A stretch of DNA of 64,000 nucleotides from Christensenellaceae bacterium (GCA_948890655.1 CAQTYU010000002.1:62001-126000), one strand, 5' to 3'; counted from the stretch's first letter, positions 25,678 to 35,611 are shown. A program made the numbers and translations. The notes: generated by a model from the letters alone, not told the origin.

Positions 25678-27767
25678 TGGAAGTAGTAATCGCAAAACAT
25701 AGCGGCTTTTGCACGGGAGTAAAAAACGCTGTCGATACGGTAATGTCGCTCGATCCGCACAATACCTATGTTCTCGGGGAAATAATTCATAACCCCGACG
25801 TAGTAAATGCGATAGAGAAAAGGGGAATAAAAACCGTCGGAGACATAGAAGAAGTTCCGGACGGCGCAACGGTTGTTTTCCGCTCGCATGGCGTGCCCGA
25901 AAATTATTACGGTGCCTGTTGGGCTAAAAACGTAAAAATCGTAGACTGTACCTGCGCCTTCGTAAGACGAACCCAAAATATCGTAAAAGAGCAGTACGCG
26001 CTTGGTAAGCACATTATAATTGTCGGCGAGAACGCCCATCCCGAGGTTTTGGGGCTTCTCGGCTGGTGCGGCGGACAGGCGACGGTAGTGAACTCACCTG
26101 ACGCAAATTTCACCGTTTTTTCTCAAAAAGAGCTGTGTGTAGTGTGTCAAACCACGTTTTCAGCGCAAAAATTTGAAAAAATTATAAAAAATATTGAAAA
26201 AGCGTGTGAAAAAACAGTTGCTGTTTTCAAGACGATTTGTTATACTACTATAGAACGGCAGAAAGAGGTTGAAGACCTTTCCGAAAAGTGCGAAGCAATG
26301 GTCGTTGTCGGCGGGCTGAACAGTAGCAACACCAACAAACTGTACGAAATAGCTAAAAAGCACTGCAAAGAAGTATTCAGACTTTCGTCTGCGGTCGATT
26401 TAGATATAAATAAAATAATAAAATTTAAAAGTGTAGGTATTGTTTCCGGGGCTTCGACTCCGAATGAGCAAGCCCGGGAGGTTCTTTTAAAGATGGCAGA
26501 AAACACAGAAGTTAAGGCAATTAACCCTATGGACGAGGTTGTTGCTAAAATGGACAGCGAATCGAAGTACAAGAAAGGTCAGTTGGTTCACGCTACGATT
26601 TCACAGGCAACGAACGACGGCTTGGAAGTACTTCTTCCCAGCGCGAAAAAGGAGGTTGCTTTAAGCAAGGACGAGCTTGACTGCGAAGAATACAACGCAG
26701 CGGACTATCTTGCAAAGATTGGCGACCCTATCGACCTTATCGTCGTTGGGCTCAATCCCCTTAAATTGTCCCAGAAGATGATAAAGACCTTGCAGCAGGA
26801 GGAAGCTTTGAGCGCCGAAATCGAAGGCGGCAAAGAATTTACCGTTGTCTGCACGGGTTCCAATAAAGGCGGATTGGTTGCGCAGTTCGGAACGTATTCG
26901 GTGTTCGTACCCGCTAAAGAAATTCGTCCCGGTTTCGTTAAAGACCTCGCAAAATACGAGGGCAAAACTTTAAGACTCCGCGCAATAGAAATCAAGAAAA
27001 ACGGACATAAGAAAGAAATTATCGCATCCCAGCGCGTTATTTTACAGGAAGAGCGCGACGCGAAAGAGTCCGCTAGAGCGGCTAAGGAAGAAGAGTTCTT
27101 CTCGGCTATCACCGTCGGCGACATCGTTGAAGGTAAGGTGGAAAGGGCTACTAACTTCGGCGCTTTCGTTTCCGTAAACGGTTTTGATTGCCTTGCACAC
27201 ATCTCAGACTTAAGCTGGACGGGCGTAGAGAACGTTACCGACGTGCTCGAAATCGGCAAAACTTACAGATTTATTATCCTGAAGCTCGACAGCGAGCACA
27301 AGAAAGTATCTATCGGATATAAACAGCTTCAGCCCCAGCCTTGGGACCTTGCGGAAGGCAAATATAACGTCGGCGACGTCGTTCACGGTAAGGTTGTAAG
27401 AATCGTACCTTTCGGTGTATTCGTAGAGGTTGAAAAGGGAATCGACGGTCTCGTTCACGTTTCCCAGATTACCCACGAAAGAATCGAAACCCCTTCGACC
27501 GTTCTTAACGTCGGCGACGAGGTTGACGCAAAGATTGTTGCGGTAGATACCGAAGCGAGAAAGATGAACCTTTCCATCAAAGCCCTTCTTCCCGAAGGTG
27601 AAAGAAGAAAGCCCCACGGCGAAGAAAACGGCGAGGACGCTCCCAAGAAAGGCGGCCGCGCACCCAGAAAGGCCGCTAACGACGACGAGCTTTCCACTTG
27701 GAACGAGGGTAGCATCGGCGGAACTTCCATCGCAGATCTTCTTGCAAGCGCAAAGAAAAACAAGTAA
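25677..27767 (+). CDS. Fusion of IspH (HMB-PP reductase) and ribosomal protein S1-type domains
   Basis: Residues 1-285 are 4-hydroxy-3-methylbut-2-enyl diphosphate reductase, the last step of the MEP isoprenoid pathway. The [4Fe-4S] cysteines are at 12, 93 and 188, with the HNP, HPEV and QTT motifs of the active site. Residues about 298-632 hold four S1 RNA-binding domains, the last two most canonical (VGDIVEGKVERATNFGAFV and VGDVVHGKVVRIVPFGVFV). A Lys/Glu/Gly-rich tail ends the protein. Such IspH-S1 fusions are known in Clostridia; the S1 part probably serves as the ribosomal S1-like protein. It is the last gene of the operon. Confidence 0.95.
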   Translation: MEVVIAKHSGFCTGVKNAVDTVMSLDPHNTYVLGEIIHNPDVVNAIEKRGIKTVGDIEEVPDGATVVFRSHGVPENYYGACWAKNVKIVDCTCAFVRRTQNIVKEQYALGKHIIIVGENAHPEVLGLLGWCGGQATVVNSPDANFTVFSQKELCVVCQTTFSAQKFEKIIKNIEKACEKTVAVFKTICYTTIERQKEVEDLSEKCEAMVVVGGLNSSNTNKLYEIAKKHCKEVFRLSSAVDLDINKIIKFKSVGIVSGASTPNEQAREVLLKMAENTEVKAINPMDEVVAKMDSESKYKKGQLVHATISQATNDGLEVLLPSAKKEVALSKDELDCEEYNAADYLAKIGDPIDLIVVGLNPLKLSQKMIKTLQQEEALSAEIEGGKEFTVVCTGSNKGGLVAQFGTYSVFVPAKEIRPGFVKDLAKYEGKTLRLRAIEIKKNGHKKEIIASQRVILQEERDAKESARAAKEEEFFSAITVGDIVEGKVERATNFGAFVSVNGFDCLAHISDLSWTGVENVTDVLEIGKTYRFIILKLDSEHKKVSIGYKQLQPQPWDLAEGKYNVGDVVHGKVVRIVPFGVFVEVEKGIDGLVHVSQITHERIETPSTVLNVGDEVDAKIVAVDTEARKMNLSIKALLPEGERRKPHGEENGEDAPKKGGRAPRKAANDDELSTWNEGSIGGTSIADLLASAKKNK

Positions 27768-27781
27768 CCTAAATTAATTAA

Positions 27782-27810
27782 AAACTTCGCCTACTCGGCG
27801 AAGTTTTTTT
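27782..27810 (+). terminator. Terminator after ispH-S1
   Basis: Stem AACTTCGCC / GGCGAAGTT with loop TACTC and a T7 tail. Confidence 0.9.
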
Positions 27811-27846
27811 ATGTGATTTTTTCGTTTAGTCTACAGAATACGGGTT

Positions 27847-27852
27847 TATAAT
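27847..27852 (+). promoter_or_regulatory. -10 box of htpG
   Basis: TATAAT lies 26 bp before the ATG, with a weak -35 (TTTAGT, 16-bp spacer). An AAGGAGA ribosome-binding site follows, so this is an ordinary leadered transcript. No CIRCE element is seen. Confidence 0.5.
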
Positions 27853-27878
27853 AAAATGTTTATTCAAGGAGATAACTT

Positions 27879-29699
27879 ATGAAAAGAGAAGGAAATATAA
27901 AAATTTCAAGCGAAAATATGATGCCGATTATAAAGAAATGGCTTTATTCGGATAAAGACATTTTTTTAAGAGAAATCGTCGCAAACGGCGTTGACGCTAT
28001 AACCAAATTCAATAAGCTCGTCACTATGGGCGAAGCTAAAGAAACTGGCGAAGAATATTGCGTCAAAATTACCGTCGATAAAAAGTCAAAGACTTTGACC
28101 GTCGAGGACAACGGGATCGGTATGACGGCTGAAGAGGTTGAAAACTATATTACACAAATCGCTTTTTCGGGCGCTTCCGATTTTCTTAAAAAGTATGAAA
28201 ACGCAGGCGGAGACGGTATAATTGGTCATTTCGGCTTGGGTTTCTATTCGGTTTATATGGTTTCCGAAAACGTGGAAATCTTCACAAAATCCTATAAAGA
28301 CGCTCCCGCAGTGCATTGGGAAAGCGACGGAAATGCAACTTACAGCATAGAAGAGTGCGAAAAATCCGAGCGCGGCACCAGAATAGTTATGCATATCGCC
28401 GCGGAAGAAAAGGAGTTCCTCGACGAAAGCAATATAAAGAACCTCGTCAGAAAGTACTGCTCTTTTATGCCGTACAATATCTACGTTTCTTTCAAGGGCG
28501 ACGGCAAGGACGAGCCTTTGAATTCAACCCGGCCCCTGTATGCAAAGAACCCCAAAGACTGCACGGAAGAGGACTATAAAAAGTTCTATACCGATACCTT
28601 TATGGACTATAACGACCCTATTTTCTGGGTTCACCTCAATATGGACTACCCTTTCAAATTAAAAGGTATTCTGTATTTCCCCAAGGTCAAAAACAAGCTT
28701 GAATTAGAGCGCGGTAAAGTCAAACTTTATTGCAATCAGGTGTTTATCGCGGATAATATAAAGGAAGTCATTCCCGAGTATCTTATGCTTTTAAACGGCG
28801 TAATCGACTGTCCCGATATACCCTTGAACGTTTCCCGAAGCTTTCTGCAAAACGATAGTCAGGTTCGCAAAATAAGCAAGCATATCACAAAAAAAGTTGC
28901 CGACAAGCTCAATTCTCTGTTTAAAACCGACAGGGAAAAGTTCGAAACCTGCTGGGAAGACGTCGCAAACTTCATAAAATTCGGCTGCATAAAAGACAAC
29001 GATTTTTACGATAAAGTAAAGGATATTATAATTTATAAGGACCTAAACGGCAAGTTTTTGAACTTTAAAGAGCTTTTGGGCGACAAAGAAGAGTCCGAAA
29101 GTAAGGACGCACCCGCCGCAGATACAAAGCCAAAGACCGTTTACTACGTTTCGGACGTGAAACAGCAGGCGCAGTATATCAAGCTTTTCAAAGACGAGGG
29201 ACTGAACGCTATTTTGTGCGATAATTTTATCGACCCGCATTTCCTTTCCTATCTTGAATACAAAACTCCCGACAAGCTTAAATTCACGCGCATAGACGCG
29301 GACGTTGACGGCGCTTTGAAGAGCGAGGATGGCGCAGAGGATAGCGTAATTTGCGATATTTTCAAAACCGCGCTAGGCGACGATAAACTGACAATCAAGA
29401 CCGAAAAGCTGAAAAATGCAACCGTTCCCGCAATAATCGTGGTAGACGAGTATATGCGCCGCTATACGGAAATGGGGCAGATTTACGGAATGAGCGAGGG
29501 CGATCTCAACAAAACTCTGATTGTCAATATCGCAAGCCCCGTCATAGATAAGCTTAAAGAGCTCGGTGACGAAAAGCAGAAGTTCGTTGCAGGCTACGTC
29601 TATTCGCTTGCATTGGCGTCATTCAAGAAACTTTCTCCCGAAGAACTTGAAAAATTCCAAAAAGACAGCATAACCCTTTTAACAAACTATATAATATGA
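27879..29699 (+). CDS. htpG: Molecular chaperone HtpG (Hsp90)
   Basis: ATP-dependent dimeric chaperone of 606 residues. The N-terminal GHKL ATPase has FLREIVANGVDAITKF (the ATP-site Asn is shifted to a Gly-Val-Asp context compared with the usual SNASDA), VEDNGIGMTAEEV, and GHFGLGFYSVYMV. The middle domain carries IDCPDIPLNVSRSFLQND. The C-terminal dimerisation domain is complete but lacks the MEEVD motif, as in all bacterial forms. A strong AAGGAGA ribosome-binding site and its own promoter suggest a single-gene unit. Confidence 0.95.
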   Translation: MKREGNIKISSENMMPIIKKWLYSDKDIFLREIVANGVDAITKFNKLVTMGEAKETGEEYCVKITVDKKSKTLTVEDNGIGMTAEEVENYITQIAFSGASDFLKKYENAGGDGIIGHFGLGFYSVYMVSENVEIFTKSYKDAPAVHWESDGNATYSIEECEKSERGTRIVMHIAAEEKEFLDESNIKNLVRKYCSFMPYNIYVSFKGDGKDEPLNSTRPLYAKNPKDCTEEDYKKFYTDTFMDYNDPIFWVHLNMDYPFKLKGILYFPKVKNKLELERGKVKLYCNQVFIADNIKEVIPEYLMLLNGVIDCPDIPLNVSRSFLQNDSQVRKISKHITKKVADKLNSLFKTDREKFETCWEDVANFIKFGCIKDNDFYDKVKDIIIYKDLNGKFLNFKELLGDKEESESKDAPAADTKPKTVYYVSDVKQQAQYIKLFKDEGLNAILCDNFIDPHFLSYLEYKTPDKLKFTRIDADVDGALKSEDGAEDSVICDIFKTALGDDKLTIKTEKLKNATVPAIIVVDEYMRRYTEMGQIYGMSEGDLNKTLIVNIASPVIDKLKELGDEKQKFVAGYVYSLALASFKKLSPEELEKFQKDSITLLTNYII

Positions 29700-29766
29700 T
29701 AAACCGCCTCCGAAAAAATACGGGGGCGCAATTTATAAAAAATTTCCTTTTTTTATGAATTCGGTC

Positions 29767-29795
29767 TTGAAAATGGTCAAGTAATATGCTACAAT
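29767..29795 (+). promoter_or_regulatory. SigA-type promoter of glycogen operon, leaderless geometry
   Basis: TTGAAA (29767-29772), 17-bp spacer, TACAAT (29790-29795). The glgB ATG starts at 29805, so the predicted 5' UTR is 2-4 nt. No Shine-Dalgarno sequence is visible. A G-U-containing stem (CGCCTCCG / CGGGGGCG) just upstream may end htpG transcription. Confidence 0.75.
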
Positions 29796-29804
29796 AAACT
29801 AGGT

Positions 29805-31649
29805 ATGGTAAACGGCGGGAATTTAGCCGAAAGGTTGAAAAATTTTCATAGCGGTACAGATTATAGAGCCTATGAATTTTTCGGCTGCATTAAGTTGTTT
29901 AAAGGTAAGTTCAGTTTCCGCGTTTGGGCGCCGCACGCAGTAAAAGTCGATCTTTGTCTTTGCGCCGATGGTGAAAGAAGACTTATCCCTATGCAAAAAT
30001 GTTGCGACGGCGAAAGCTTTGAAGTCGAAACTTACGCCGCGGTAGGCAACAGGTATTTTTACGTTATAACAACCCCCGACGGCAGAATTTTGGAAAAAGC
30101 CGACCCGTACGCTTTTGCAAGCGACCTGAAAACTTTCCGTTCTGTCGTTTCGCAACTCCCTAAAAAGTCGGACTATACCCCCAAGCTCCACAACGGTCCG
30201 ATGAACGTTTACGAAGTAAACCTTTTAAGTTGGAAGCGCCATCCCGACAATTCTTATTACAGTTATTTGGATTTAGCAAGGGAGCTTGTGCCCTACGTCA
30301 AAGAAATGGGCTATACCCACGTCGAGTTTATGCCCGTTACGGAATTTCCGTTTGACGGCTCGTGGGGTTATCAGGTTACGGGTTATTTCGCCGTAACGTC
30401 GAGAATGGGCACCCCGCGTGAATTCAAATGCCTAATCGACGCTTTTCACGCCGAAGGTATAAAAGTTATTCTGGACTGGGTACCCGCGCACTTCCCGAAA
30501 GACGCTTTGGGCTTGTACGAGTTTGACGGCCAGCCGCTGTACGAATGTCCGCTTTGGGACAGAATGGAATACCCTGGTTGGGGCACGCGCAGATTTGACT
30601 TCGGCAGAGCGGAAGTTGATAATTTTCTGTTATCCGCCGCATACTTTTTTATTGACAGATTCCGTATAGACGGGTTAAGGGTGGACGCTGTCGCGTCAAT
30701 GCTTTATCTCGATTACGACAACCCGGCAGGCGGATTTACTCCCAATATCTACGGCGATAACAGGAATTTAGAGGGTATCGGGTTTATAAAAAAACTCAAT
30801 ACGGTAATCAAAGAAAACGCGCCTTGCGTTCTGATGTTCGCAGAAGAATCTACCGCTTTTCCGCTCGTCACCGCGTCCGTAAAAGACGGCGGACTGGGCT
30901 TCGACTACAAGTGGAATATGGGTTGGATGAACGACGTTTTGTTCTATTGCAGGCAAGACCCGTATTTCAGAAGCCACCACCATAACAAACTAACCTTTTC
31001 AATGGTATATTCGTTTTCGGAAAACTTCATTCTTCCGCTTTCGCACGACGAGGTGGTTCACGTCAAGGGCTCGATTGTCAATAAGATGAGCGGTAACTAC
31101 GAAGATAAATTCGCAGGCGAACGGCTTTTACTCGCGTTTATGTATGCTCACCCCGGTAAAAAGCTCAATTTTATGGGTTACGAAGTCGCGCAGTTCAAAG
31201 AATGGGACTATGCCGCAGGCTTAGATTTGTTTCTTGCAGACAGATTTGCTCTACATAAAAGAATGCGTGAGTTCGTAAAAACTCTCAATCATTTTTACCT
31301 TGAAGCAAAACCGCTGTACGAGATTGACCGCGACTGGAAAGGCTTCAAGTGGCTCGTTGTCGACGATAACTACCATAACGTAATCGCCTTTACGCGCTAC
31401 GCAGAAAACGGAGAAAGTCTTACGGCAGTACTCAATTTTTCGGGCGTAGACCAGCTCGGATATAGAATAGGAATAGAAGAGGGCAAGTACCGCATAGTTT
31501 TAAACACCGACGATTCTCGGTTCGGCGGTAAAGGAACGCTCAAAAAGAAAGTGTTCTTCTCTAAGAAAGAAACAGGCTCAGACGGAGAATATTCGTTAAC
31601 TATGGATATTCCGCGCCTTACTTGCGTCTATTTAATAAAAGAAAATTAA
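29805..31649 (+). CDS. glgB: 1,4-alpha-glucan branching enzyme GlgB
   Basis: GH13 enzyme that makes alpha-1,6 branches in glycogen. The 614 residues comprise an N-terminal CBM48-type domain (FRVWAPHAVKVDLCL), the (beta/alpha)8 barrel with VILDWVPAHFP, RIDGLRVDAVASMLYLDY (nucleophile Asp), FAEESTAF (acid Glu) and LPLSHDEVVH, and a C-terminal beta domain. It is the first gene of glgB-glgC-glgD-glgA-glgP, all on one strand with gaps of 15-25 bp. Confidence 0.96.
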   Translation: MVNGGNLAERLKNFHSGTDYRAYEFFGCIKLFKGKFSFRVWAPHAVKVDLCLCADGERRLIPMQKCCDGESFEVETYAAVGNRYFYVITTPDGRILEKADPYAFASDLKTFRSVVSQLPKKSDYTPKLHNGPMNVYEVNLLSWKRHPDNSYYSYLDLARELVPYVKEMGYTHVEFMPVTEFPFDGSWGYQVTGYFAVTSRMGTPREFKCLIDAFHAEGIKVILDWVPAHFPKDALGLYEFDGQPLYECPLWDRMEYPGWGTRRFDFGRAEVDNFLLSAAYFFIDRFRIDGLRVDAVASMLYLDYDNPAGGFTPNIYGDNRNLEGIGFIKKLNTVIKENAPCVLMFAEESTAFPLVTASVKDGGLGFDYKWNMGWMNDVLFYCRQDPYFRSHHHNKLTFSMVYSFSENFILPLSHDEVVHVKGSIVNKMSGNYEDKFAGERLLLAFMYAHPGKKLNFMGYEVAQFKEWDYAAGLDLFLADRFALHKRMREFVKTLNHFYLEAKPLYEIDRDWKGFKWLVVDDNYHNVIAFTRYAENGESLTAVLNFSGVDQLGYRIGIEEGKYRIVLNTDDSRFGGKGTLKKKVFFSKKETGSDGEYSLTMDIPRLTCVYLIKEN

Positions 31650-31668
31650 TTTTTTGGGGGAATTGGCA

Positions 31669-32871
31669 ATGCTAACTAAAAAAGAGTGTGTTGCAATGCT
31701 GCTTGCGGGCGGACAAGGTTCAAGACTTTACGCTTTGACAAGCAATATCGCAAAACCTGCGGTTTCGTTCGGCGCGAAGTACAGAATTATCGACTTCCCG
31801 CTTTCCAACTGCATAAATTCGGGTATTGATACCGTGGGTGTATTGACGCAGTATCAACCGCTTGTACTGAACGAATACGTCGGTAACGGTCAGCCGTGGG
31901 ATTTGGACAGAACCTTCGGCGGCGTACATATCCTTTCGCCTTATGAGGCAAAAACCGATACGTCCTGGTATAAAGGCACGGCTAACGCAATCTATCAGAA
32001 TATAAGGTTTATGAAGATGTACGACCCCGAATACGTGCTTATTCTTTCGGGCGACCACATCTATAAAATGGACTACGACAAGATGCTTGCGGCACATAAA
32101 GCGGCAAAGGCCGACTGCACGATTGCCTGTATGCAGGTGCCCCTGAAAGAAGCGTCCAGATTCGGTATATTGAATACGAATAAAGACGGCACTATTTACG
32201 AATTTGAAGAAAAGCCCGCGCACCCGAAAAGCGATTTGGCTTCGATGGGTATCTATATTTTCACTGCCGAAAAGCTTTTCAAATATCTTGAACTCGACAA
32301 TAGAAATCCCGATTCCGAAAACGACTTCGGTAAAAACGTACTTCCTATGATGCTGAAAGCGGGCGAGAAGATGTATTCTTACCGCTTCGAGGGCTACTGG
32401 AAAGACGTCGGCACGATAAGCTCTTTATGGGAAGCGAATATGGACCTTCTCGGAGTATCGCCCAAATTCGAGCTTTCGGATAACGACAGCGTAATACACT
32501 CCAAAAGCCCGTTGGCGCCGCCTGCGTTTATCGAGGGCGAGGTAATCAATTCAATCGTCGCGACAGGCGGAGAAATTGAAGGCAAGATAGTTAATTCGGT
32601 TATCGGTACAAACTGCATAATCGAAAAGGGCGCGGAAGTCATAGACAGCGTGCTTATGGGCAATATCACCGTCAAGGCGGGCGCAAAAGTCAATTACTCT
32701 ATAATCGACGAAGAAGTCGTTATCGGCGAAAAGGCAGTAATAGGCGCGCCTGTTGCGGAAGCACAGAAAGTCGAAAGCAAGACTTCGGGCATAACCGTTC
32801 TCGGCAGGGGCGTGCATGTGTCCAAGGGCGGCAAAGTTGCGGCGGGCGAAATCGCCGATAAGAACGTATAG
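31669..32871 (+). CDS. glgC: Glucose-1-phosphate adenylyltransferase catalytic subunit GlgC
   Basis: Makes ADP-glucose from glucose-1-phosphate and ATP, the committed step of glycogen synthesis. The start is placed at the ATG at 31669, preceded by GGGGG at 31656-31660; a TTG at 31654 is in frame but overlaps that ribosome-binding site. The 400 residues contain MLLAGGQGSRLYALT (nucleotide loop), KPAVSFGAKYRIIDF, LILSGDHIYKMDY and EFEEKP, then left-handed beta-helix repeats. All catalytic residues appear intact, in contrast with GlgD next door. Confidence 0.96.
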   Translation: MLTKKECVAMLLAGGQGSRLYALTSNIAKPAVSFGAKYRIIDFPLSNCINSGIDTVGVLTQYQPLVLNEYVGNGQPWDLDRTFGGVHILSPYEAKTDTSWYKGTANAIYQNIRFMKMYDPEYVLILSGDHIYKMDYDKMLAAHKAAKADCTIACMQVPLKEASRFGILNTNKDGTIYEFEEKPAHPKSDLASMGIYIFTAEKLFKYLELDNRNPDSENDFGKNVLPMMLKAGEKMYSYRFEGYWKDVGTISSLWEANMDLLGVSPKFELSDNDSVIHSKSPLAPPAFIEGEVINSIVATGGEIEGKIVNSVIGTNCIIEKGAEVIDSVLMGNITVKAGAKVNYSIIDEEVVIGEKAVIGAPVAEAQKVESKTSGITVLGRGVHVSKGGKVAAGEIADKNV

Positions 32872-32886
32872 GGGAGGAAAAGAAAA

Positions 32887-33993
32887 ATGGATTCAACCGT
32901 TGGCGTTATATTTTCAAGTATAAACGAACAAAACGTACCCGGACTTACAAAAGTAAGGTCTATGGGTTCGATTCCCTTTGGCGGCAGATACCGTCTTGTT
33001 GACTTTGCGCTTTCCAATATGGTAAATTCGGGCATCACAACCGTGGGTATGATAACCAAAAGCAATTACCAGTCGCTTATGGACCATCTCGGTTCGGGCA
33101 AATATTGGGATTTAGCCAGAAAGGAAGGGGGGCTTATCTTGCTTCCCCCGTACAGCGACGAAACCGAAACTCTTTACAAAAACCGTCTTGAAGCGTTGAA
33201 GGGCGCAACCGCTTTTTTAAGAAAAGCAAAGCAGGACTTTGTAATTCTTGCCGACAGCGACGCAGTGTATAAACTCGATTACAGCAAAGTAATCGACTAC
33301 CACATCAAGAAAAACGCAGATATTACGATGGTTTATCACGAACATAAGCTCGTAAAATCACATTCGTATATGACTTTCGACGTCGCAAAGGACGGCAGAA
33401 TTGACAGCATAAAGATAAACCCCGTTTCGGACGGCGTAGAAAATAACTACATAAATGTAATGGTTGCGCGTACGTCGTTCCTTTTAAGACTTATACAGGA
33501 CGCTATTCAGCACGGATATACGAGCTTCGGCAAAGATATTTTAAGCCCCGGCGTTTCGTCGTATAGACTTTACGGATACAAATTCGACGGATATTATAAG
33601 AGTATCGATTCGTTGGCTACGTATTTCGATGCAAATATGGACCTTTTGGATAAGAAGATAAGAACCGAACTCTTCGGCGATAGGGACATATATACAAAAG
33701 TCAACGACAGCTCGCCCGCAAAATTTGCGGAGTCTGCAAGCGTGAAGAATTCGCTCATATCCGACGGCTGTCTTATCGAGGGAACGGTAGAAAACAGTAT
33801 TCTGTTCCGCGGCGTAAAAATCGGCAAGGGCGCAGTCGTCAAAAACTGCATTCTTATGACCGATAATATCGTCGGCGAAAACTGTACGCTCTCTTACGTC
33901 GTCAGCGATAAAAATTCCGTTATCCGCGATAACAGAGTACTCGCAGGGTGCGAAATACAACCTTATTTCATAAATAAAGGCACACTTATATAA
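32887..33993 (+). CDS. glgD: Glucose-1-phosphate adenylyltransferase regulatory subunit GlgD
   Basis: Homologue of GlgC typical of Firmicutes; it forms a GlgCD hetero-oligomer and is thought to modulate activity rather than catalyse. The 368 residues retain the fold (PFGGRYRLVDFALSNM, VILADSDAVYKLDY), but the N-terminal GGxGxRL nucleotide loop is replaced by SINEQNVPGLTKVR, as expected for GlgD. GGGGAGGAAA precedes the ATG. It lies 15 bp after glgC and 21 bp before glgA. Confidence 0.95.
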   Translation: MDSTVGVIFSSINEQNVPGLTKVRSMGSIPFGGRYRLVDFALSNMVNSGITTVGMITKSNYQSLMDHLGSGKYWDLARKEGGLILLPPYSDETETLYKNRLEALKGATAFLRKAKQDFVILADSDAVYKLDYSKVIDYHIKKNADITMVYHEHKLVKSHSYMTFDVAKDGRIDSIKINPVSDGVENNYINVMVARTSFLLRLIQDAIQHGYTSFGKDILSPGVSSYRLYGYKFDGYYKSIDSLATYFDANMDLLDKKIRTELFGDRDIYTKVNDSSPAKFAESASVKNSLISDGCLIEGTVENSILFRGVKIGKGAVVKNCILMTDNIVGENCTLSYVVSDKNSVIRDNRVLAGCEIQPYFINKGTLI

Positions 33994-34014
33994 ATAAAAA
34001 TCGGGGGAATAAAT

Positions 34015-35586
34015 ATGGCTACTAAAACCACAAACACAAAGACAACGAAACCCGCTGCAGCCGCAACGAAAAAGGCAACCGAGCCTGCGACAAAAGCGGC
34101 GGCTAAGGCGCCCGCAACAAGCAAGACGGCAAACAAAACCGTAAAAAAGGCGTCGGAAGTAAAGCCCGTTCAAAAGAAGAAAATTCTTTTTGTTGCGTCG
34201 GAAGCTACGCCTTTTATCCAGACGGGCGGACTTGCGGAAGTTATCGGCTCGCTTTCCAAAGCTGTTGCCGCCAACGGAAATTGCGACGTAAGGGTGGTGT
34301 TGCCGCTCTATTCCGACATCAAAAAAGAATACAGAGATAAATTCAGCTATATCGGCAATATCTACGTTCACCTTGCTTGGCGTAACCAGTACTGCGGTAT
34401 TTTCGAATACGTCAAAGACGGGGTAACGTTCTATTTCATCGATAACGAATTCTACTTTAAGCGCCCCGGTTGTTACGGCTATTTCGACGACGGAGAGAGA
34501 TTCGCGTTCTTCTCGAGAAGTGTGCTTGAAATTATGCCCGTAATCAATTTCTATCCCGACGTAATGCACTGCCACGATTGGCAGGCGGCGCTTGCGGCGA
34601 TTTACCTCAAAACCAATTACTGTTTCAGACCCGAATATCAGTACATACGCGCACTTTTCACCATTCATAACATAGAATATCAGGGTTGGTATTCGCTCGA
34701 TTTGTTAAGCGACTTGTTCGATATTTACGGCAGCTACCAATATCTCGTCGAATATAAGAATTCAATAAACCTTATGAAAGGCGCAATAGAGTGTTGCGAA
34801 CGTTTCTCGACCGTCAGCCCCAGATATGCGGGTGAAATAAAGGACGAATACTATGCGCACGGGCTTGACCCTATAGTCAGAAAGAACCATTTCAAACTTT
34901 CTGGAATATTGAACGGCATAGACGACGAGGGCTACAATTGCGCAAAGGATACTCACCTGTTTGCAAACTATACCCCCGACGACTTTACAAACAAAGCTGT
35001 CTGCAAAAACAAACTCCAAAAGCTGCTCGGCTTGCCGCAGAAAGCGGATACGCCTATAATTTCAATGGTCTCGCGCCTTGTTTCGCACAAGGGACTCGAC
35101 CTTGTAACCACGGTAATTGAAGAGCTTTTGCAAGACGATGTGCAGTTTGTCGTTCTCGGCACGGGCGACGCTTGTTACGAGGGCTTTTTCAGCGACCTTG
35201 CAAGAAGATACCCCGATAAGTTCAGTGCAAACATTATCTTCAACGGCGACCTGTCAAGGAAGATATACTCGGGCTCGGATATCTTCCTGATGCCGTCCAA
35301 GTCCGAACCTTGCGGACTTTCGCAAATGATAGCTTGCCGCTACGGCACAATCCCCGTCGTAAGGGAAACGGGCGGACTTTATGACAGTATAAAACCGCTT
35401 GAAAACGGCTATACTTTCGCAAACTATAACGCGCACGATATGCTGTACGTTATCCGTCAGGCAATGAGCGATTATAAAAATAAAGAAGAGTGGAAAAAAT
35501 TAATGTACAGGGCGGCGACGACCGATTTCAGTTGGAACCGTTCGGCTAAAATTTACGAATCTCTCTATTTAGATATGCTAAAATAA
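34015..35586 (+). CDS. glgA: Glycogen synthase GlgA with Lys/Ala/Thr-rich N-terminal tail
   Basis: GT5 glycosyltransferase extending alpha-1,4-glucan from ADP-glucose. Residues 1-53 are a low-complexity, strongly basic tail of Lys, Ala and Thr that resembles a histone-H1-like region and is not part of usual GlgA (about 475 residues). The enzyme starts with KKKILFVASEATPFIQTGGLAEVIG. The usual KTGGL motif has Gln in place of the ADP-glucose-binding Lys. DVMHCHDWQAAL and SEPCGLSQMIACRYGTIPVV (donor site) are intact. It is fourth gene of the operon. Confidence 0.94.
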   Translation: MATKTTNTKTTKPAAAATKKATEPATKAAAKAPATSKTANKTVKKASEVKPVQKKKILFVASEATPFIQTGGLAEVIGSLSKAVAANGNCDVRVVLPLYSDIKKEYRDKFSYIGNIYVHLAWRNQYCGIFEYVKDGVTFYFIDNEFYFKRPGCYGYFDDGERFAFFSRSVLEIMPVINFYPDVMHCHDWQAALAAIYLKTNYCFRPEYQYIRALFTIHNIEYQGWYSLDLLSDLFDIYGSYQYLVEYKNSINLMKGAIECCERFSTVSPRYAGEIKDEYYAHGLDPIVRKNHFKLSGILNGIDDEGYNCAKDTHLFANYTPDDFTNKAVCKNKLQKLLGLPQKADTPIISMVSRLVSHKGLDLVTTVIEELLQDDVQFVVLGTGDACYEGFFSDLARRYPDKFSANIIFNGDLSRKIYSGSDIFLMPSKSEPCGLSQMIACRYGTIPVVRETGGLYDSIKPLENGYTFANYNAHDMLYVIRQAMSDYKNKEEWKKLMYRAATTDFSWNRSAKIYESLYLDMLK

Positions 35587-35611
35587 TTTTACTTAAATAT
35601 AGGAGAACTAA

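Noticed and set aside
25677..27767. IspH-S1 fusion as a novelty
   Set aside because: This fusion is already known from many Clostridia, so it is described only as a feature.
31654..31671. TTG at 31654 as glgC start
   Set aside because: It overlaps the GGGGG ribosome-binding site; the ATG at 31669 is properly spaced.
33541..34668. Long - strand frame opposite glgD/glgA (375 codons)
   Set aside because: Antisense shadow of two clear genes; the Cys/Arg-rich part reflects the Lys/Ala-rich glgA tail read backwards.
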